Assembly: GCF_018069705.1 (NCBI RefSeq) | Contig: NZ_CP072943.1 | Coordinates: forward strand, 1,985,453-2,049,452 | Source: Aminithiophilus ramosus | GTDB taxonomy: Bacteria > Synergistota > Synergistia > Synergistales > Aminithiophilaceae | DNA: 64,000 bases | Direction of reading: 5' to 3' | Shown: positions 7,784-17,403 of the stretch, one piece after another | Position numbering within the stretch: position 1 is the first letter of the stretch | Layout: every line of letters begins with the position of its first letter | Made by a program: the position numbers and the translations under genes | Notes under the pieces: generated by a model | Database searches by the model: none | Seen by the model: the letters and a program-made list of their open reading frames with translations, nothing else | Told to the model about the DNA's origin: nothing

Positions 7784-10700
7784 CAGTCCCAGTCCTCGAG
7801 GCGGACGCCGATGACCTGAGAGAGGCCCGGCTCGGAGAGGGTGACGCCGAACATGACGTCGGCCCGCTCCATGGTGATCCGCCGGTGAGTCATGACGAGA
7901 AGCTGGAGGCGCTGGGCATATTCCCGGGCCAGGTCGGCAAAGCGGCGGAGGTTGACTTCGTCGAGGGCGGCGTCGACTTCGTCGAGAACGGCCAGAGGGA
8001 CCTTGGCCACCTCCATGGAGGCGAAGAGAAGGGCGATGGCCGAAAGGGACTGTTCCCCTCCCGAGAGCTGGCGCAGATTCTGAGGCGATTTGCCCGGCGG
8101 CCTGGCGATGACCTCGACGCCCGAGTCCCAGGTGGACTGGCCTTCGGCCATTTCGAGATGGGCCTCGCCGCCGCCGAAAAGACGGCGGAAGAGGGCGTTG
8201 AAGCCCTCGTCGATGCCTCGAAGGGCCTCGGAAAAGAGGCGCCCCGCCTCCCTGTCGGTGCCCTCGATGAGTTCCTTCAGCTCCTCGAGGGCACCCTGCA
8301 CGTCCTGGACCTGGGCACCGAGAAAGTCGAGGCGCCCCAGGAGGGACTGATCTTCGGAGAGGAGCCCCATGTCGGGATCTCCGAGGCGACGCAGGGAACG
8401 TTCCAGGTCGCGGACGCGGCGACGGACCTCATCGACGTCCACGTCGGGGAGGTCCGCCGCCCCGGGATAGGGGGCATCCTCCTCCCACTGTTCGCAGAGG
8501 GAGACCAGCTCCCGCTCCAGATCCATGCGGCGCAGGCGAAGCTGCTGAAGCCGTTCCCCCTGGGCCCTTTCGGCCTCGCGGGCCGCGCGGGCCCGGTACT
8601 GGGCCCTGTTGATGCGGTTGGCGAGGCGACGGCGGCGGTGGCTCTCCTCGTCGCTCGAGGCTTCGAGAGCCGAACGCTCCCGCCAGAGGGAGAGGTAGTC
8701 CCGTCCGATGCGCCCCAGCTCCTCCTTGGCCGCCATATCGGCGGAATGGTGGCTTCGGCTTTCGTCGCCGAGCCGTTCGAGTCGGCCGGCCAACTCGGTC
8801 GCCTCCCGGTCGGAACGCGCCTTGAGCGCCTCCAGGGAACGATGGCGCTCCTCGAGAAGGGCCAGTCGGGACCGGGCGGAACCCACTTCGGCGCCGAGGA
8901 GGTCCTCTCGGGGAAGGTCGCCGAATTCGTCGAGGCGACGATCGATCTCCTCGAGCTCGCCGCGACCGCTGAAGGCGACCGTTTCGAGTTTTTTCACCTC
9001 GTCGACGAGGCGTTCCTCATCCTGACGGAGGGAAACCGCCTCCCGTCGGGCTCCCTCGAGACGACGGGAGAAGTCGGCGATCTGGCTTTCGAGGTCGCGG
9101 ACCCTGGCCGAATGGGCCTCCTTTTCGGCCGCCGAAGTCAGTTCCTTCTTTTCCTCCTCCCCGTAGGCCGCCTCGAGGGAGGCCAGCCTGGCCGTCTCCT
9201 TTTCGAGCTTCCGCCGGGCCTCTTCGGCGAGACGACGCAGCTCCAGGACGCCCGGCCCCTGGCGCGACTTTCCTCCGCTGACGGAGCCTCCGGGCTGGAA
9301 GACGTCGCCGTCGAGGGTGACGATGGGGCACTTCACGGCCCGGCGGACGAGGTCGGAGCCGATCCCGTAGCCTTCGACGATGAGGAGGTCTCCCATGAGA
9401 TGATCCCAGGCAGGTTGCCAGTGGGAATCGACGGTGACGAGGTCGCGGGCCCAGCCGACGACGCCCGACGTCGGGGGGAGGGAGACGGGCCGTCTCGGGC
9501 GGCACCGTTCGAGGGGCAGGAAGGTGGCCCGCCCCTCCTGGCGGCTTTTGAGCTGGTCGATGCAGCGCTGGGCCTCTTCGAAGGTCTCGACGAGGAGCCA
9601 GAAGGCCCTTCCTCCCAGGAAGGTCTCGAGGGGCGAGGCCAGGTGGGAGGGGCAGGAGAAGACCTCCAGGACGGGAACGGGCTTGGCATCGAGGCGTCCC
9701 AGCTTGGAGGCGGCCATGACGTGGCGCACGGGCCTCGGGTAGTGTTCGTTTTCCGAGCGTTCGGCGAGCTCGTCGAGGCTCTGACGGCCTCGGGAACAGT
9801 CGCGGCGGAGCTGCTGGATGGCGGCGCCCAGCTCCTGGCAGCGGGCGTAGCTCCTGCCGTGGCCGTCGACGGCCCGGGCAAGGGAGAGGGCCGCCTCGTC
9901 CCTGTCGACGACGAGAGCCTCGAGGCCCGAACGGAGGCGCTCCAGGGCCGCGTCCTTCTCCTGCAAAGAGGCGCGGACGACGGCCTGATCGCGATCGAGG
10001 GCGCGGCGGCGATGGCCGCCCCGTTCCAGAGTCGTCTCCAGCTCGGCCTTGCGGGCCAGAAGGGACTCCCTGTCGCGGCGCCGATCGTCGAGAAGGCGCC
10101 GCGACGCCTCCCAGCGCCCCTCCAGTTCGGCCAGGGCGACGCGATGTTCCTCGAGAGCGCCGAGGGCCTCTTCCAGCGAGGCGCGGGAGCTCTCGATCTC
10201 GGAGGCGACCTCGTCCCGTCGCAGGCCGATCCGGGCCCGTTCCTCCTCCAGGGCGGAACGGCGACGGCGCCGTTCGAGACAGGCCGTCGAGAGGGAGAAG
10301 GCCTTGCGGGTCAGGCCGTCGATCTCCCGCGTCAGCAGCTCGCGGCGACGTTCCTGTTCGAGACGACGCCCCTCGAAGGTGCCCGAACGCTCCTCGAGAC
10401 GACGGCGAAGCCCCTCCCAGCGGGAGGTCCAGAGGGCCAGGGCAACCGATCTGGCCGCAGCCTCCTCCTCGGCCCCGAGAGCTCTCGCCCCCTCGGCCTC
10501 GGCCTCGGCGCGGCGCAGCCAGTAGAGGAGGCGGCGTTCCTCCTCCAGGGAGAGGAGCAGCTCCCGGGCCTGGCGGGCCCGCTCCACTTCGGGGGCGATC
10601 TGGCCGCGGCGGTTTTCCAGTTCCGCCACGAGGGTCATGAGGCGGGCCATTTCCGATTCGGCCCGGGCCATCCTCTCGGCCGCCTCGTCTCGTTTCTTCC

Positions 10701-11190
10701 GGTAGACGTCGATGCCGAAGAGCCCCTCGAGGTGAAGCCGTCTCTGGAGAGGGCGCTGATGGATCACTTCAGCCACCTCCCCCTGGCCGATGAAGGCGAA
10801 GCGGTCCCCCTCGAGGTGCCAGAGTCGCTTCCACTCCTCCAGATCCTGAAGGCGGAAGCGGTTGCCGTCGACGAAGATCGTCCCCCCTCCCTCGGCGTCG
10901 TAACGGCGCCGGACCGTGGCACGGCGCCTCTCGTCGCGGAGATGGAGGGCCACTTCGGCCTCCTTCGCCGGAGGAAGGGCGGCGCAGCCCTGAAAGACGA
11001 GGTCCTGCTGGCGCGTCACCCGGAGACGGCCCGCACTCCCCTCCCCCAGGACCCACCGGAGACCGTCGAGAAGGTTGCTCTTCCCGCTCCCGTTGGGCCC
11101 GACGATGGCCGTCAGTCCCGGGGCCAGAGGCAGCTCGTGACTGCCTCCGAAACTTTTAAAGTCCTTCAGGCTCAGCTGTGCGATGTACAA
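7783..11190 (-). CDS. smc: Chromosome segregation ATPase SMC
   Basis: Long coiled-coil ATPase of 1135 residues that compacts and segregates the chromosome with ScpA/ScpB, which are not in this window. The N-terminal Walker A is GPNGSGKS (31-38). Arg-, Glu- and Leu-rich coiled coils flank a hinge at about 490-650, and the C-terminal head has LSGGEQSLSAIALLFA and VLDEVDAALDE. The family signature is usually LSGGEKALTA, so EQSL is a mild variant. The start is TTG, supported by AAGGAGG nine bases upstream; the gene overlaps the end of rng by 35 bases. Confidence 0.96.
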   Translation of the reverse strand: MYIAQLSLKDFKSFGGSHELPLAPGLTAIVGPNGSGKSNLLDGLRWVLGEGSAGRLRVTRQQDLVFQGCAALPPAKEAEVALHLRDERRRATVRRRYDAEGGGTIFVDGNRFRLQDLEEWKRLWHLEGDRFAFIGQGEVAEVIHQRPLQRRLHLEGLFGIDVYRKKRDEAAERMARAESEMARLMTLVAELENRRGQIAPEVERARQARELLLSLEEERRLLYWLRRAEAEAEGARALGAEEEAAARSVALALWTSRWEGLRRRLEERSGTFEGRRLEQERRRELLTREIDGLTRKAFSLSTACLERRRRRSALEEERARIGLRRDEVASEIESSRASLEEALGALEEHRVALAELEGRWEASRRLLDDRRRDRESLLARKAELETTLERGGHRRRALDRDQAVVRASLQEKDAALERLRSGLEALVVDRDEAALSLARAVDGHGRSYARCQELGAAIQQLRRDCSRGRQSLDELAERSENEHYPRPVRHVMAASKLGRLDAKPVPVLEVFSCPSHLASPLETFLGGRAFWLLVETFEEAQRCIDQLKSRQEGRATFLPLERCRPRRPVSLPPTSGVVGWARDLVTVDSHWQPAWDHLMGDLLIVEGYGIGSDLVRRAVKCPIVTLDGDVFQPGGSVSGGKSRQGPGVLELRRLAEEARRKLEKETARLASLEAAYGEEEKKELTSAAEKEAHSARVRDLESQIADFSRRLEGARREAVSLRQDEERLVDEVKKLETVAFSGRGELEEIDRRLDEFGDLPREDLLGAEVGSARSRLALLEERHRSLEALKARSDREATELAGRLERLGDESRSHHSADMAAKEELGRIGRDYLSLWRERSALEASSDEESHRRRRLANRINRAQYRARAAREAERAQGERLQQLRLRRMDLERELVSLCEQWEEDAPYPGAADLPDVDVDEVRRRVRDLERSLRRLGDPDMGLLSEDQSLLGRLDFLGAQVQDVQGALEELKELIEGTDREAGRLFSEALRGIDEGFNALFRRLFGGGEAHLEMAEGQSTWDSGVEVIARPPGKSPQNLRQLSGGEQSLSAIALLFASMEVAKVPLAVLDEVDAALDEVNLRRFADLAREYAQRLQLLVMTHRRITMERADVMFGVTLSEPGLSQVIGVRLEDWD

Positions 11191-12661
11191 CGACGGTGGC
11201 CTCCTTGTCCTTCAGCGCCGCCACCCGGCGCTCGATCTGGGCCAACGAGCCCTGGCTGTCGAGGCGGTACTTGCTCCAGGGGAAATCGTCGATTTCCCGC
11301 AGGAAGAGCCGGCGGTTCAGCTCCTCCTCCCAGGCAGGAAGGTAGGTCGAGGCGATGTGGCGTGCCACGTCGGGATAGAGCTCCATGAGGATGGCCTCCG
11401 ACTTGCTCGACAGGGAGACCTTGCGCAGGAAACGTTTGACGGAGACGGCCACCGTCTCCTCCTTGAGAACCCATCCCGTGCCGGCGCAGAAGGGACAGCC
11501 CCTGGTGAGGGCGGCACGAAGATCGAGGCGGGCCCGCTTGCGGGTGATCTCGACGAGTCCCAGCTGGGTGACGCTGAAGACGCGGGCCTTGTAGCGGTCG
11601 CCGTGGAAGGCCTCGTTGAGGCGGTCGATGAGGAGCTGCCGGTCCTCTTCGTGATCCATATCGATGAAGTCGATGACGACGATGCCGCCGATGGCCCGGA
11701 GACGGAGCTGACGGGCGATCTCGTCGGCCGCCTCCAGATTGGTCCTGAGGACCGTGTCGCGCAGGTTGGTCCTGCCGACGAACTTGCCCGTATTGACGTC
11801 GATGACGGTGAGGGCCTCCGTCTGATCGATGATGAGGTAGGCGCCCGATTCGAGCCAGAGTTTGCGGTCGAGAATCGTCTCGAGCTCCTTCTCGATGCCG
11901 TAGAAATCGAAAAGGGGGACATGGCCGCGGTAAAGGTCGATCTCGGGGACGCGGCCGCGGCAGAAACGTTCCACGAAGGGACGGATCCTCTCCAGTTCCT
12001 CTTCGCTGTCGACGACGATCTCCGAGACGTCTTCCGTCAGCTCGTCGCGCAGGACCCGTCCGAGAAGGCCCAGATCCCGGTAGAGGAGGCAGGGAGAGGG
12101 CTGGACGGAGGCGTTGTGTTCCACTTCGCGCCAGAGCTCCAGCAACTCCCCCACGTCCTGGGCCAGATCTTCGCCGTCGATGCCCTCGGCGGCGGTGCGG
12201 ATGATGACGCCGCACCCTTCGGGACGGATCTCCCGGGCCAGATGACGGAGACGATGACGCTCCTCTTCGCTTTCGATGCGCTTGGAGACGCCCGATTCCT
12301 TTCCTGCCGGCACGAGGACGAGGTAGCGGCCGGGCAGGGAGAGGCGCGTCGTGACGCGGGCTCCCTTCCCCTTTCGGGCCGTCTTCATGACCTGGACGAT
12401 GACCTCGTCGTTGGGCTTGAGCTTCTTTCCTTTGGCGTCGTCGAGGTAGAGGAAGGCGTTGCGTCCGTCGCCGAGGTTGAGAAAGGCCGAATTCATGCCG
12501 GGGAGGACGCTGTCGACGCGGGCCTTGTAGATCTCTCCCGCCCTCTGCCTCTCCCACATCCGCTCGATGAAGAGATCGTAGAGACGGCCTCTCTCGACGA
12601 TGGCGACGCGCACTTCCTCGTTGTCCAAGGTATTGGCGATGATCTTGCGATCACAGGTCAC
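11156..12661 (-). CDS. rng: Ribonuclease G (RNase E/G family)
   Basis: Endoribonuclease of 501 residues for 5'-monophosphate-dependent RNA processing. It has an S1 domain at about 35-120 (GEIYKARVDSVLPGMNSAFL). The metal-binding acids lie in TVIDVNTGKF (about 285-295) and VVIDFIDM (about 330-337). The Zn-link is CPFCAGTG. It lacks the long C-terminal scaffold of E. coli RNase E, so RNase G type is the better name. The GTG start has AGGAGG eight bases upstream. It follows the radical-SAM partner gene, an order common in many bacteria. Confidence 0.94.
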   Translation of the reverse strand: MTCDRKIIANTLDNEEVRVAIVERGRLYDLFIERMWERQRAGEIYKARVDSVLPGMNSAFLNLGDGRNAFLYLDDAKGKKLKPNDEVIVQVMKTARKGKGARVTTRLSLPGRYLVLVPAGKESGVSKRIESEEERHRLRHLAREIRPEGCGVIIRTAAEGIDGEDLAQDVGELLELWREVEHNASVQPSPCLLYRDLGLLGRVLRDELTEDVSEIVVDSEEELERIRPFVERFCRGRVPEIDLYRGHVPLFDFYGIEKELETILDRKLWLESGAYLIIDQTEALTVIDVNTGKFVGRTNLRDTVLRTNLEAADEIARQLRLRAIGGIVVIDFIDMDHEEDRQLLIDRLNEAFHGDRYKARVFSVTQLGLVEITRKRARLDLRAALTRGCPFCAGTGWVLKEETVAVSVKRFLRKVSLSSKSEAILMELYPDVARHIASTYLPAWEEELNRRLFLREIDDFPWSKYRLDSQGSLAQIERRVAALKDKEATVVVHRTAEPEGL

Positions 12662-12667
12662 GGAAGG

Positions 12668-13270
12668 TCACCTCCTCGCCCGAAGGGCGGACAGGGTCTT
12701 GCCGTCCCAGGTGCCGACGGCCGTGCGTACGATGAGCAGATCGGCCCACCCCTCGAGAAGGCCGGCCTCGACGAGAGCCTTGACGAGGGAACCGGGACCG
12801 TTCTGGTTGGGATCGGCCAGAGTGGCGGAGAACCCTCCCCGCTCTCGGGAGAAGGCCAGAAGGGCCTCTCCGTAATGCCGGACCAGGAGGGGCTCCAAGG
12901 CCTCTTCCGAAGGAAAGCGGCGAAGGAGGACGCGATGGGCGGCGGCCTGGCAGAGCCGACTCAGGCCGGGTCCCTCGGCGATCTCCTCCACTCCCTTGAC
13001 GTCCAGCCCCCGGGGGAAGAACCGGGGCCAGAGGGAAAGGGCCTCGTCGTCGGCCTCGTCGAACCAGAAGTCGGCCGGCTCGTCGAGGCCGACGACGCCC
13101 ATGGGGAGGGGCGGCCCCAGGACGACGCGGGGATGGGGGGCCATCCCCTCCGTCAGGGCCGGAAGCAGGCCCGCCCTCCGGGCGGCGCGGCAGAAGAGAG
13201 GGGGAAGCTCGACGTGAGGGACGAAACAGAGAGGGCCTCTCTTGGCATAGTGGAGACGAAGGCGCTTCAC
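12668..13270 (-). CDS. Radical SAM-associated DUF2344 (TIGR03936) family protein
   Basis: Protein of 200 residues that begins MKRLRLHYAKRGPLCFVPHV, typical of the DUF2344 family, which almost always sits next to, or is fused to, a B12-binding radical SAM protein and often RNase G. Its reaction is unknown; a role in RNA modification or processing is a guess from that context. The GTG start overlaps the radical SAM stop by four bases (GTGA) with GGGGGGAG upstream. A much longer frame extends upstream through the neighbour and is not real. Confidence 0.85.
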   Translation of the reverse strand: MKRLRLHYAKRGPLCFVPHVELPPLFCRAARRAGLLPALTEGMAPHPRVVLGPPLPMGVVGLDEPADFWFDEADDEALSLWPRFFPRGLDVKGVEEIAEGPGLSRLCQAAAHRVLLRRFPSEEALEPLLVRHYGEALLAFSRERGGFSATLADPNQNGPGSLVKALVEAGLLEGWADLLIVRTAVGTWDGKTLSALRARR

Positions 13271-15093
13271 GACCGGCTCCCCCCTTCGAGGAGGGGGCAG
13301 CCCCTGCTCTCCCAGCCGCAGCCGTTGCAGCCGCCGCGACAGTCGGGAGTCGTCTTTCCCTCGAAGGCCCGGGCCCGTTCGGCCAGGAGGAAGGACCGGG
13401 AAAGGCCGCTGTCGATGTGGTCCCAGGGAAGGCCCTCGTCGAGGGAGCGCCGTCGCTGGGCATAGGGAACGGGATCGACGGAGCAGGCCTCGAAGGCCTC
13501 CATCCAGGTGGCGAGATTGAAATGCTCCGTCCATCCGTCGAGACGGGCTCCCCGCCGCCAGGCCTCTTCGATGACGTCGGCCAGACGACGGTCGCCGCGG
13601 GAGAAGACCCCCTCGAGGAAGGTCTGCTCCGGCTCGTGGTAATGAAGGGTGAGATAGCGGTCCCTGACGAGAGAGCGCAGATAGCGCCCCCTCTCGCGGA
13701 GATCGTCCATGGGAAGCTGCGGTTCCCACTGGAAGGGGGTGTGGGCCTTGGGGACGAAACCGGCCACGGAGGCGCTGACTTTGACCTTCGCCTTCCGACT
13801 TCGGCCGAGGCGCAGGGCCAGGTTGCAGATATCGACGATTCCCTCCAGGTCGGACCGGGTCTCCGTGGGCAGGCCCATCATGAAATAGAGTTTGACCTGC
13901 TGCCACCCCCCGTCGAAGAGGGCCTGCAGCGTCCCTTCGATGTCCTCTTCGCTGACGCCCTTGTTGATGACGTCGCGAAGGCGCTGGCTTCCCGCCTCGG
14001 GAGCGAAGGTGAGACTGCCCTTGCGGGATTCGAGGCGCGAGGCCAGTTCAACGGAGGCCCGGTCCATCCTGAGGCTGGGCAGGGAGAGTTTGATCCGCCT
14101 CTCTTCCAGAAAGGGGGTCAGGTCGTCGAGAACGCGGGAAAGGCCGCTGTAGTCGCAGGTGGCCAGAGAGAGGAGCCCCAGCTCCTCCCAGCCCGTCGTC
14201 TCGAGCAGGGACTTGGCCTGGGCGACGATCGTCTCGGGGCTCCTCTCCCTCAGGGGGCGGTAGAGCATGCCGGCCTGGCAGAAGCGGCAGCCCCGGGTGC
14301 ACCCCCGGAAGACCTCGAGGGCGAGACGATCGTGGACGATGCCCGTCGAGGGGACGATCATGCGCGAGGGGAAGTAGGCCTTATCGAGATCGAGGACCAC
14401 GCGGCGCCTCAGGGGAAGAGGAAGGTCGGAACGGAAAAAGAGGCCCGATTCCCCTGAGGTCACATCGACGAAAAGGGGGACGTAAAAGCCCGGGGCACCG
14501 GCGATGGCCTTGAGGCGGTCGAGGCGGGGCTGCCCTTCCGTCTCTTTGACGAGCCGGATCAGGTCGGGCATGAGCGCCTCTCCGTCGCCGAGACAGAAGA
14601 CGTCGAAAAAGGGCGCCAGGGGCTCGGGAGCGAGAGCTCCGGGGCCCCCGGCGACGACGAAGGGATCGCCGTCGCCTCTGTCGACGCTGCGCAAAGGGAT
14701 GCCGCCGAGATCGAGAACGGTGAGGATGCCCGTCGCCGAAAGCTCGTACTGAAGGGTGAAGCCGACGATATCGAATTCGCCGAGGGAGCGCCCCCCTTCC
14801 AGCGAGGTCAGCGGCTCCTTCCGGCCTCGGAGAGCCTCCTCCATGTCGGGCCAGGGGCAGTAGGCCCGCTCGACGGAGACGCCCTCCATATCGCGCAGGA
14901 GTCCGTAAAGGATCTGGTAGCCCACGAAGCTCATGCCCACCTCGTAGACGTCGGGGAAGGCCAGGCAGAAACGGATCGACGAAGGGGACTCGTCGGGAAG
15001 GGCGGCGCCCCATTCGCCGCCCACGTAACGCGACGGACGCTTGACTCCGTTCCAGAGAGTCCAGCGCCGGTCGGCAAACTCGTTGATCTCCAT
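13267..15093 (-). CDS. B12-binding-type radical SAM protein (TIGR03960 family)
   Basis: Protein of 608 residues. A Rossmann-like cobalamin-binding-type N-terminal half (FCLAFPDVYEVGMS, VVAGGPGALAPEPL) is followed by a radical SAM core. The [4Fe-4S] motif is CTRGCRFC, near residue 268. A C-terminal Cys-rich tail (CRGGCNGCGWESRGCP) may bind another metal centre. The family is conserved next to DUF2344 and RNase G; the substrate is not known. The ATG at 15093 has AAGGAG nine bases upstream and matches the family start (MEINEFADRRW). Confidence 0.88.
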   Translation of the reverse strand: MEINEFADRRWTLWNGVKRPSRYVGGEWGAALPDESPSSIRFCLAFPDVYEVGMSFVGYQILYGLLRDMEGVSVERAYCPWPDMEEALRGRKEPLTSLEGGRSLGEFDIVGFTLQYELSATGILTVLDLGGIPLRSVDRGDGDPFVVAGGPGALAPEPLAPFFDVFCLGDGEALMPDLIRLVKETEGQPRLDRLKAIAGAPGFYVPLFVDVTSGESGLFFRSDLPLPLRRRVVLDLDKAYFPSRMIVPSTGIVHDRLALEVFRGCTRGCRFCQAGMLYRPLRERSPETIVAQAKSLLETTGWEELGLLSLATCDYSGLSRVLDDLTPFLEERRIKLSLPSLRMDRASVELASRLESRKGSLTFAPEAGSQRLRDVINKGVSEEDIEGTLQALFDGGWQQVKLYFMMGLPTETRSDLEGIVDICNLALRLGRSRKAKVKVSASVAGFVPKAHTPFQWEPQLPMDDLRERGRYLRSLVRDRYLTLHYHEPEQTFLEGVFSRGDRRLADVIEEAWRRGARLDGWTEHFNLATWMEAFEACSVDPVPYAQRRRSLDEGLPWDHIDSGLSRSFLLAERARAFEGKTTPDCRGGCNGCGWESRGCPLLEGGSRS

Positions 15094-15137
15094 AGGGGGC
15101 AACTCCTTTGATGGAGCCTGAAGGGCTCTTTCGATCT

Positions 15138-16250
15138 CTATTCGAGATACTTCTTGCGGCTTGCCGCGTAGACGCTCTGCACGAGGGCGAGGCCGACGGA
15201 GACGGAGACGAGGGCGCTTCCCCCGTAGCTGAACAGAGGCATGGGGATCCCCGTCACCGGGGCGAGCCCCACGCTCATGGCCATGCACTCGAACAGCTGA
15301 AACCAGATCCAGGCCGCGATCATGGCCACCATGACCTTGGCCCGGATATCCTTCGTCGTCAGGCCGACGGCGACGATCCTCCAGATAAGGAGGCCGAAGA
15401 GGAGGAGAACGGCCACGGTGCCGGCGAAGCCGAACTCCTCGGCGAAGACGCTGAAGATGAAATCGGTGTGAGACTCGGGCAGAAAATTGAGGCGACTCTG
15501 CGTCCCTGCCAGGAAACCTTTACCCCAGAGCCCGCCCGAGCCGACGGCGATGCGCGACTGGATGACGTTGTAGCCGGCGCCGAGAGGATCGATGTGGGGG
15601 TTGAAGAAGACGAGGATCCGCTGTCGCTGGTATTCCTTCATGACCGTCCAGCCCAAGGGGACGGCGGCGAGGGCCAGCCCGGCCAGGTTGGTGAGATAGC
15701 GCCGGGGAGCCCGGGCGACGATGAGGGCTCCGTAGGTCATGGCGACGTAGACGATGACCGTTCCCAGGTCGGGCTGCATCATGACGGGAAGGGCGATGCC
15801 GGCGGCGACGGCCAGGACGGTGAAAAGGCCCTTGAGGTCGACGGGAGCGTGAACGGCGGCGACACGCGAGAGGGCCAGGGCCAGGGCTATCTTGCCCAGC
15901 TCGGCCGGCTGAAGCCGGAAGGAGCCGAAGTTGATCCAGCTCTGGGCCCCCTTGGCGCTGTGTCCCACGACGAGGACGAGGACGAGAAGGGCGATGACGG
16001 AGCCGTAGATGGCGTAGCTCCAGCGGTAGATCTGCTCGTAGCCGATGCGCAGGACGATGCAGAAGGCCACCAGGGAGAGTGCCCCCCAGAGGGCCTGCCT
16101 CTGGACATAGGGAAAGTCGGCCCGCGACGTCCCGTGAGTGGCGCTGTAGATGGAAAGCAGGCCCAGGGCGAAAAGGGCCAGGGCCACCAGGGCCATCCCT
16201 CGATCGAGAGAGGCCAGCAGCTCGCGCCAGGTCTTTTTCTCCAGGGTCAT
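15138..16250 (-). CDS. rodA: Peptidoglycan glycosyltransferase RodA (FtsW/RodA/SpoVE family)
   Basis: Polytopic inner-membrane enzyme of 370 residues with about ten hydrophobic segments. It polymerises lipid II during sidewall growth with PBP2. Diagnostic stretches are FGSFRLQPAELGKIALALAL and NFLPESHTDFIFSVFAEEFG. The elongation type (RodA rather than FtsW) is supported by the nearby mrdA (PBP2) and mreBCD. Its ATG overlaps the minE stop (ATGA). Confidence 0.95.
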   Translation of the reverse strand: MTLEKKTWRELLASLDRGMALVALALFALGLLSIYSATHGTSRADFPYVQRQALWGALSLVAFCIVLRIGYEQIYRWSYAIYGSVIALLVLVLVVGHSAKGAQSWINFGSFRLQPAELGKIALALALSRVAAVHAPVDLKGLFTVLAVAAGIALPVMMQPDLGTVIVYVAMTYGALIVARAPRRYLTNLAGLALAAVPLGWTVMKEYQRQRILVFFNPHIDPLGAGYNVIQSRIAVGSGGLWGKGFLAGTQSRLNFLPESHTDFIFSVFAEEFGFAGTVAVLLLFGLLIWRIVAVGLTTKDIRAKVMVAMIAAWIWFQLFECMAMSVGLAPVTGIPMPLFSYGGSALVSVSVGLALVQSVYAASRKKYLE

Positions 16251-16534
16251 TTTTCCTTCCCCGTCGGCCGGACTCCTCGTCGCACGTTGCGGATGGGGAT
16301 GTTGGCCACGAGGGCGACGGAACGGTCCTCGTGTTCCAGTTCGAGCTCGATGTTGTTGTCGTCGATCTCCATGTAGGTGCTGATGACGGCGATGAGATCC
16401 CTCCGGAGGTTCTCCATCATCTCCGAGGAGATGTCGGCCCGATCGTGGATCAGGACGAGCTGAAGCCGCTCTTTGGCCACCTTGCGCGTCTCTCCGCCTC
16501 CGAAAAGGCTCTTCAGGAAGTCCACGGGAGTCAT
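16247..16534 (-). CDS. minE: Cell division topological specificity factor MinE
   Basis: Small protein of 95 residues that stimulates MinD ATPase at the membrane and drives Min oscillation. It has the N-terminal membrane/MinD-binding segment (VDFLKSLFGGGETRKVAKER) and the dimerisation domain (LRRDLIAVISTYMEID). It follows minD by three bases and overlaps rodA by four. Confidence 0.95.
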   Translation of the reverse strand: MTPVDFLKSLFGGGETRKVAKERLQLVLIHDRADISSEMMENLRRDLIAVISTYMEIDDNNIELELEHEDRSVALVANIPIRNVRRGVRPTGKEK

Positions 16535-16537
16535 GCC

Positions 16538-17347
16538 TCAGCCCTTGAGCCCCAGGGCCTTGCGGATCCGGGACAGGAAGCCCCCCGCGCCCGTCAGGGA
16601 CTCGACATCCATGAAGGGGACCTCCTCTCCGACGAGGCGACGGCTGATGTTCTCGAAGGCCCGCGCCGCCGGCGTGACGGAGTTGAGCGTCAGCGGCTCC
16701 CCTTTGTTGGTGGAGGTGACGACGCTGTCGTCTTCGGGGACGACGCCGATGAGGTCTACGGCGAGAATGTCGAGGACGTCGCTGACGTCGAGCATGTTCC
16801 CCTCGCGGACCATGTTGGGCCGCAGCCTGTTGACGATGAGGCGGATGGGACTTTTCTCCAGCGATTCGAGCATGCCGATGATCCGATCGGCGTCGCGGAC
16901 GGCCGACATGTCGGGCGTGGTGACGACGAGGGCCTCGTCGGCTCCGGCGGCGGCGTTCTGGAAGCCTCCCTCGATGCCGGCGGGGCTGTCGACGAGGACG
17001 AAGTCGAAGTCCTCGCGCAGCTCGTCGCAGAGCGATTTCATCTGATCCGGCGTGACGGCGTCCTTGGTCCGCGTCTGGGCGGCGGGCAGGAGGTAGAGGT
17101 TTTCGACGCGCTTGTCCCGGACGAGGGCCTGCTTGAGGCGGCAGGCTCCCTCGACGACGTCGACCAGCGTATAGACGATGCGGTTTTCCAGGCCCAGGAC
17201 GACATCGAGGTTGCGAAGGCCGATGTCGGCGTCGATGGCGACGACTTTGTGGCCCGCCATGGCCAGGGCGACGGAAAGATTGGCCGTCGTCGTCGTTTTG
17301 CCGACGCCCCCCTTGCCTGAGGTGAGTACGATGACGCGCTGTTTCAC
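16538..17347 (-). CDS. minD: Septum site-determining ATPase MinD
   Basis: Deviant Walker-A ATPase of 269 residues that recruits MinC and MinE to the membrane. The P-loop is TSGKGGVGKTTTT (9-21), followed by AIDADIGLRNLD and VLVDSPAGIE. The C-terminal GFLSRIRKALGLKG is a membrane-targeting amphipathic helix. The start is GTG with GGGAGG eight bases upstream; the frame is open further upstream, but homology begins here. It lies between minC and minE. Confidence 0.96.
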   Translation of the reverse strand: MKQRVIVLTSGKGGVGKTTTTANLSVALAMAGHKVVAIDADIGLRNLDVVLGLENRIVYTLVDVVEGACRLKQALVRDKRVENLYLLPAAQTRTKDAVTPDQMKSLCDELREDFDFVLVDSPAGIEGGFQNAAAGADEALVVTTPDMSAVRDADRIIGMLESLEKSPIRLIVNRLRPNMVREGNMLDVSDVLDILAVDLIGVVPEDDSVVTSTNKGEPLTLNSVTPAARAFENISRRLVGEEVPFMDVESLTGAGGFLSRIRKALGLKG

Positions 17348-17403
17348 GGGATGTCCCTCCCTTTCAAAGTAGGATGCCCCGTGCGACTGGCCTTCCGGGA
17401 CAA

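Noticed and set aside
7885..11388. Plus-strand open frame of 1167 codons opposite smc
   Set aside because: It mirrors the codon periodicity of smc in high-GC DNA, has biased composition (Gly, Asp, Glu, Leu) and no recognised domain or ribosome-binding site.
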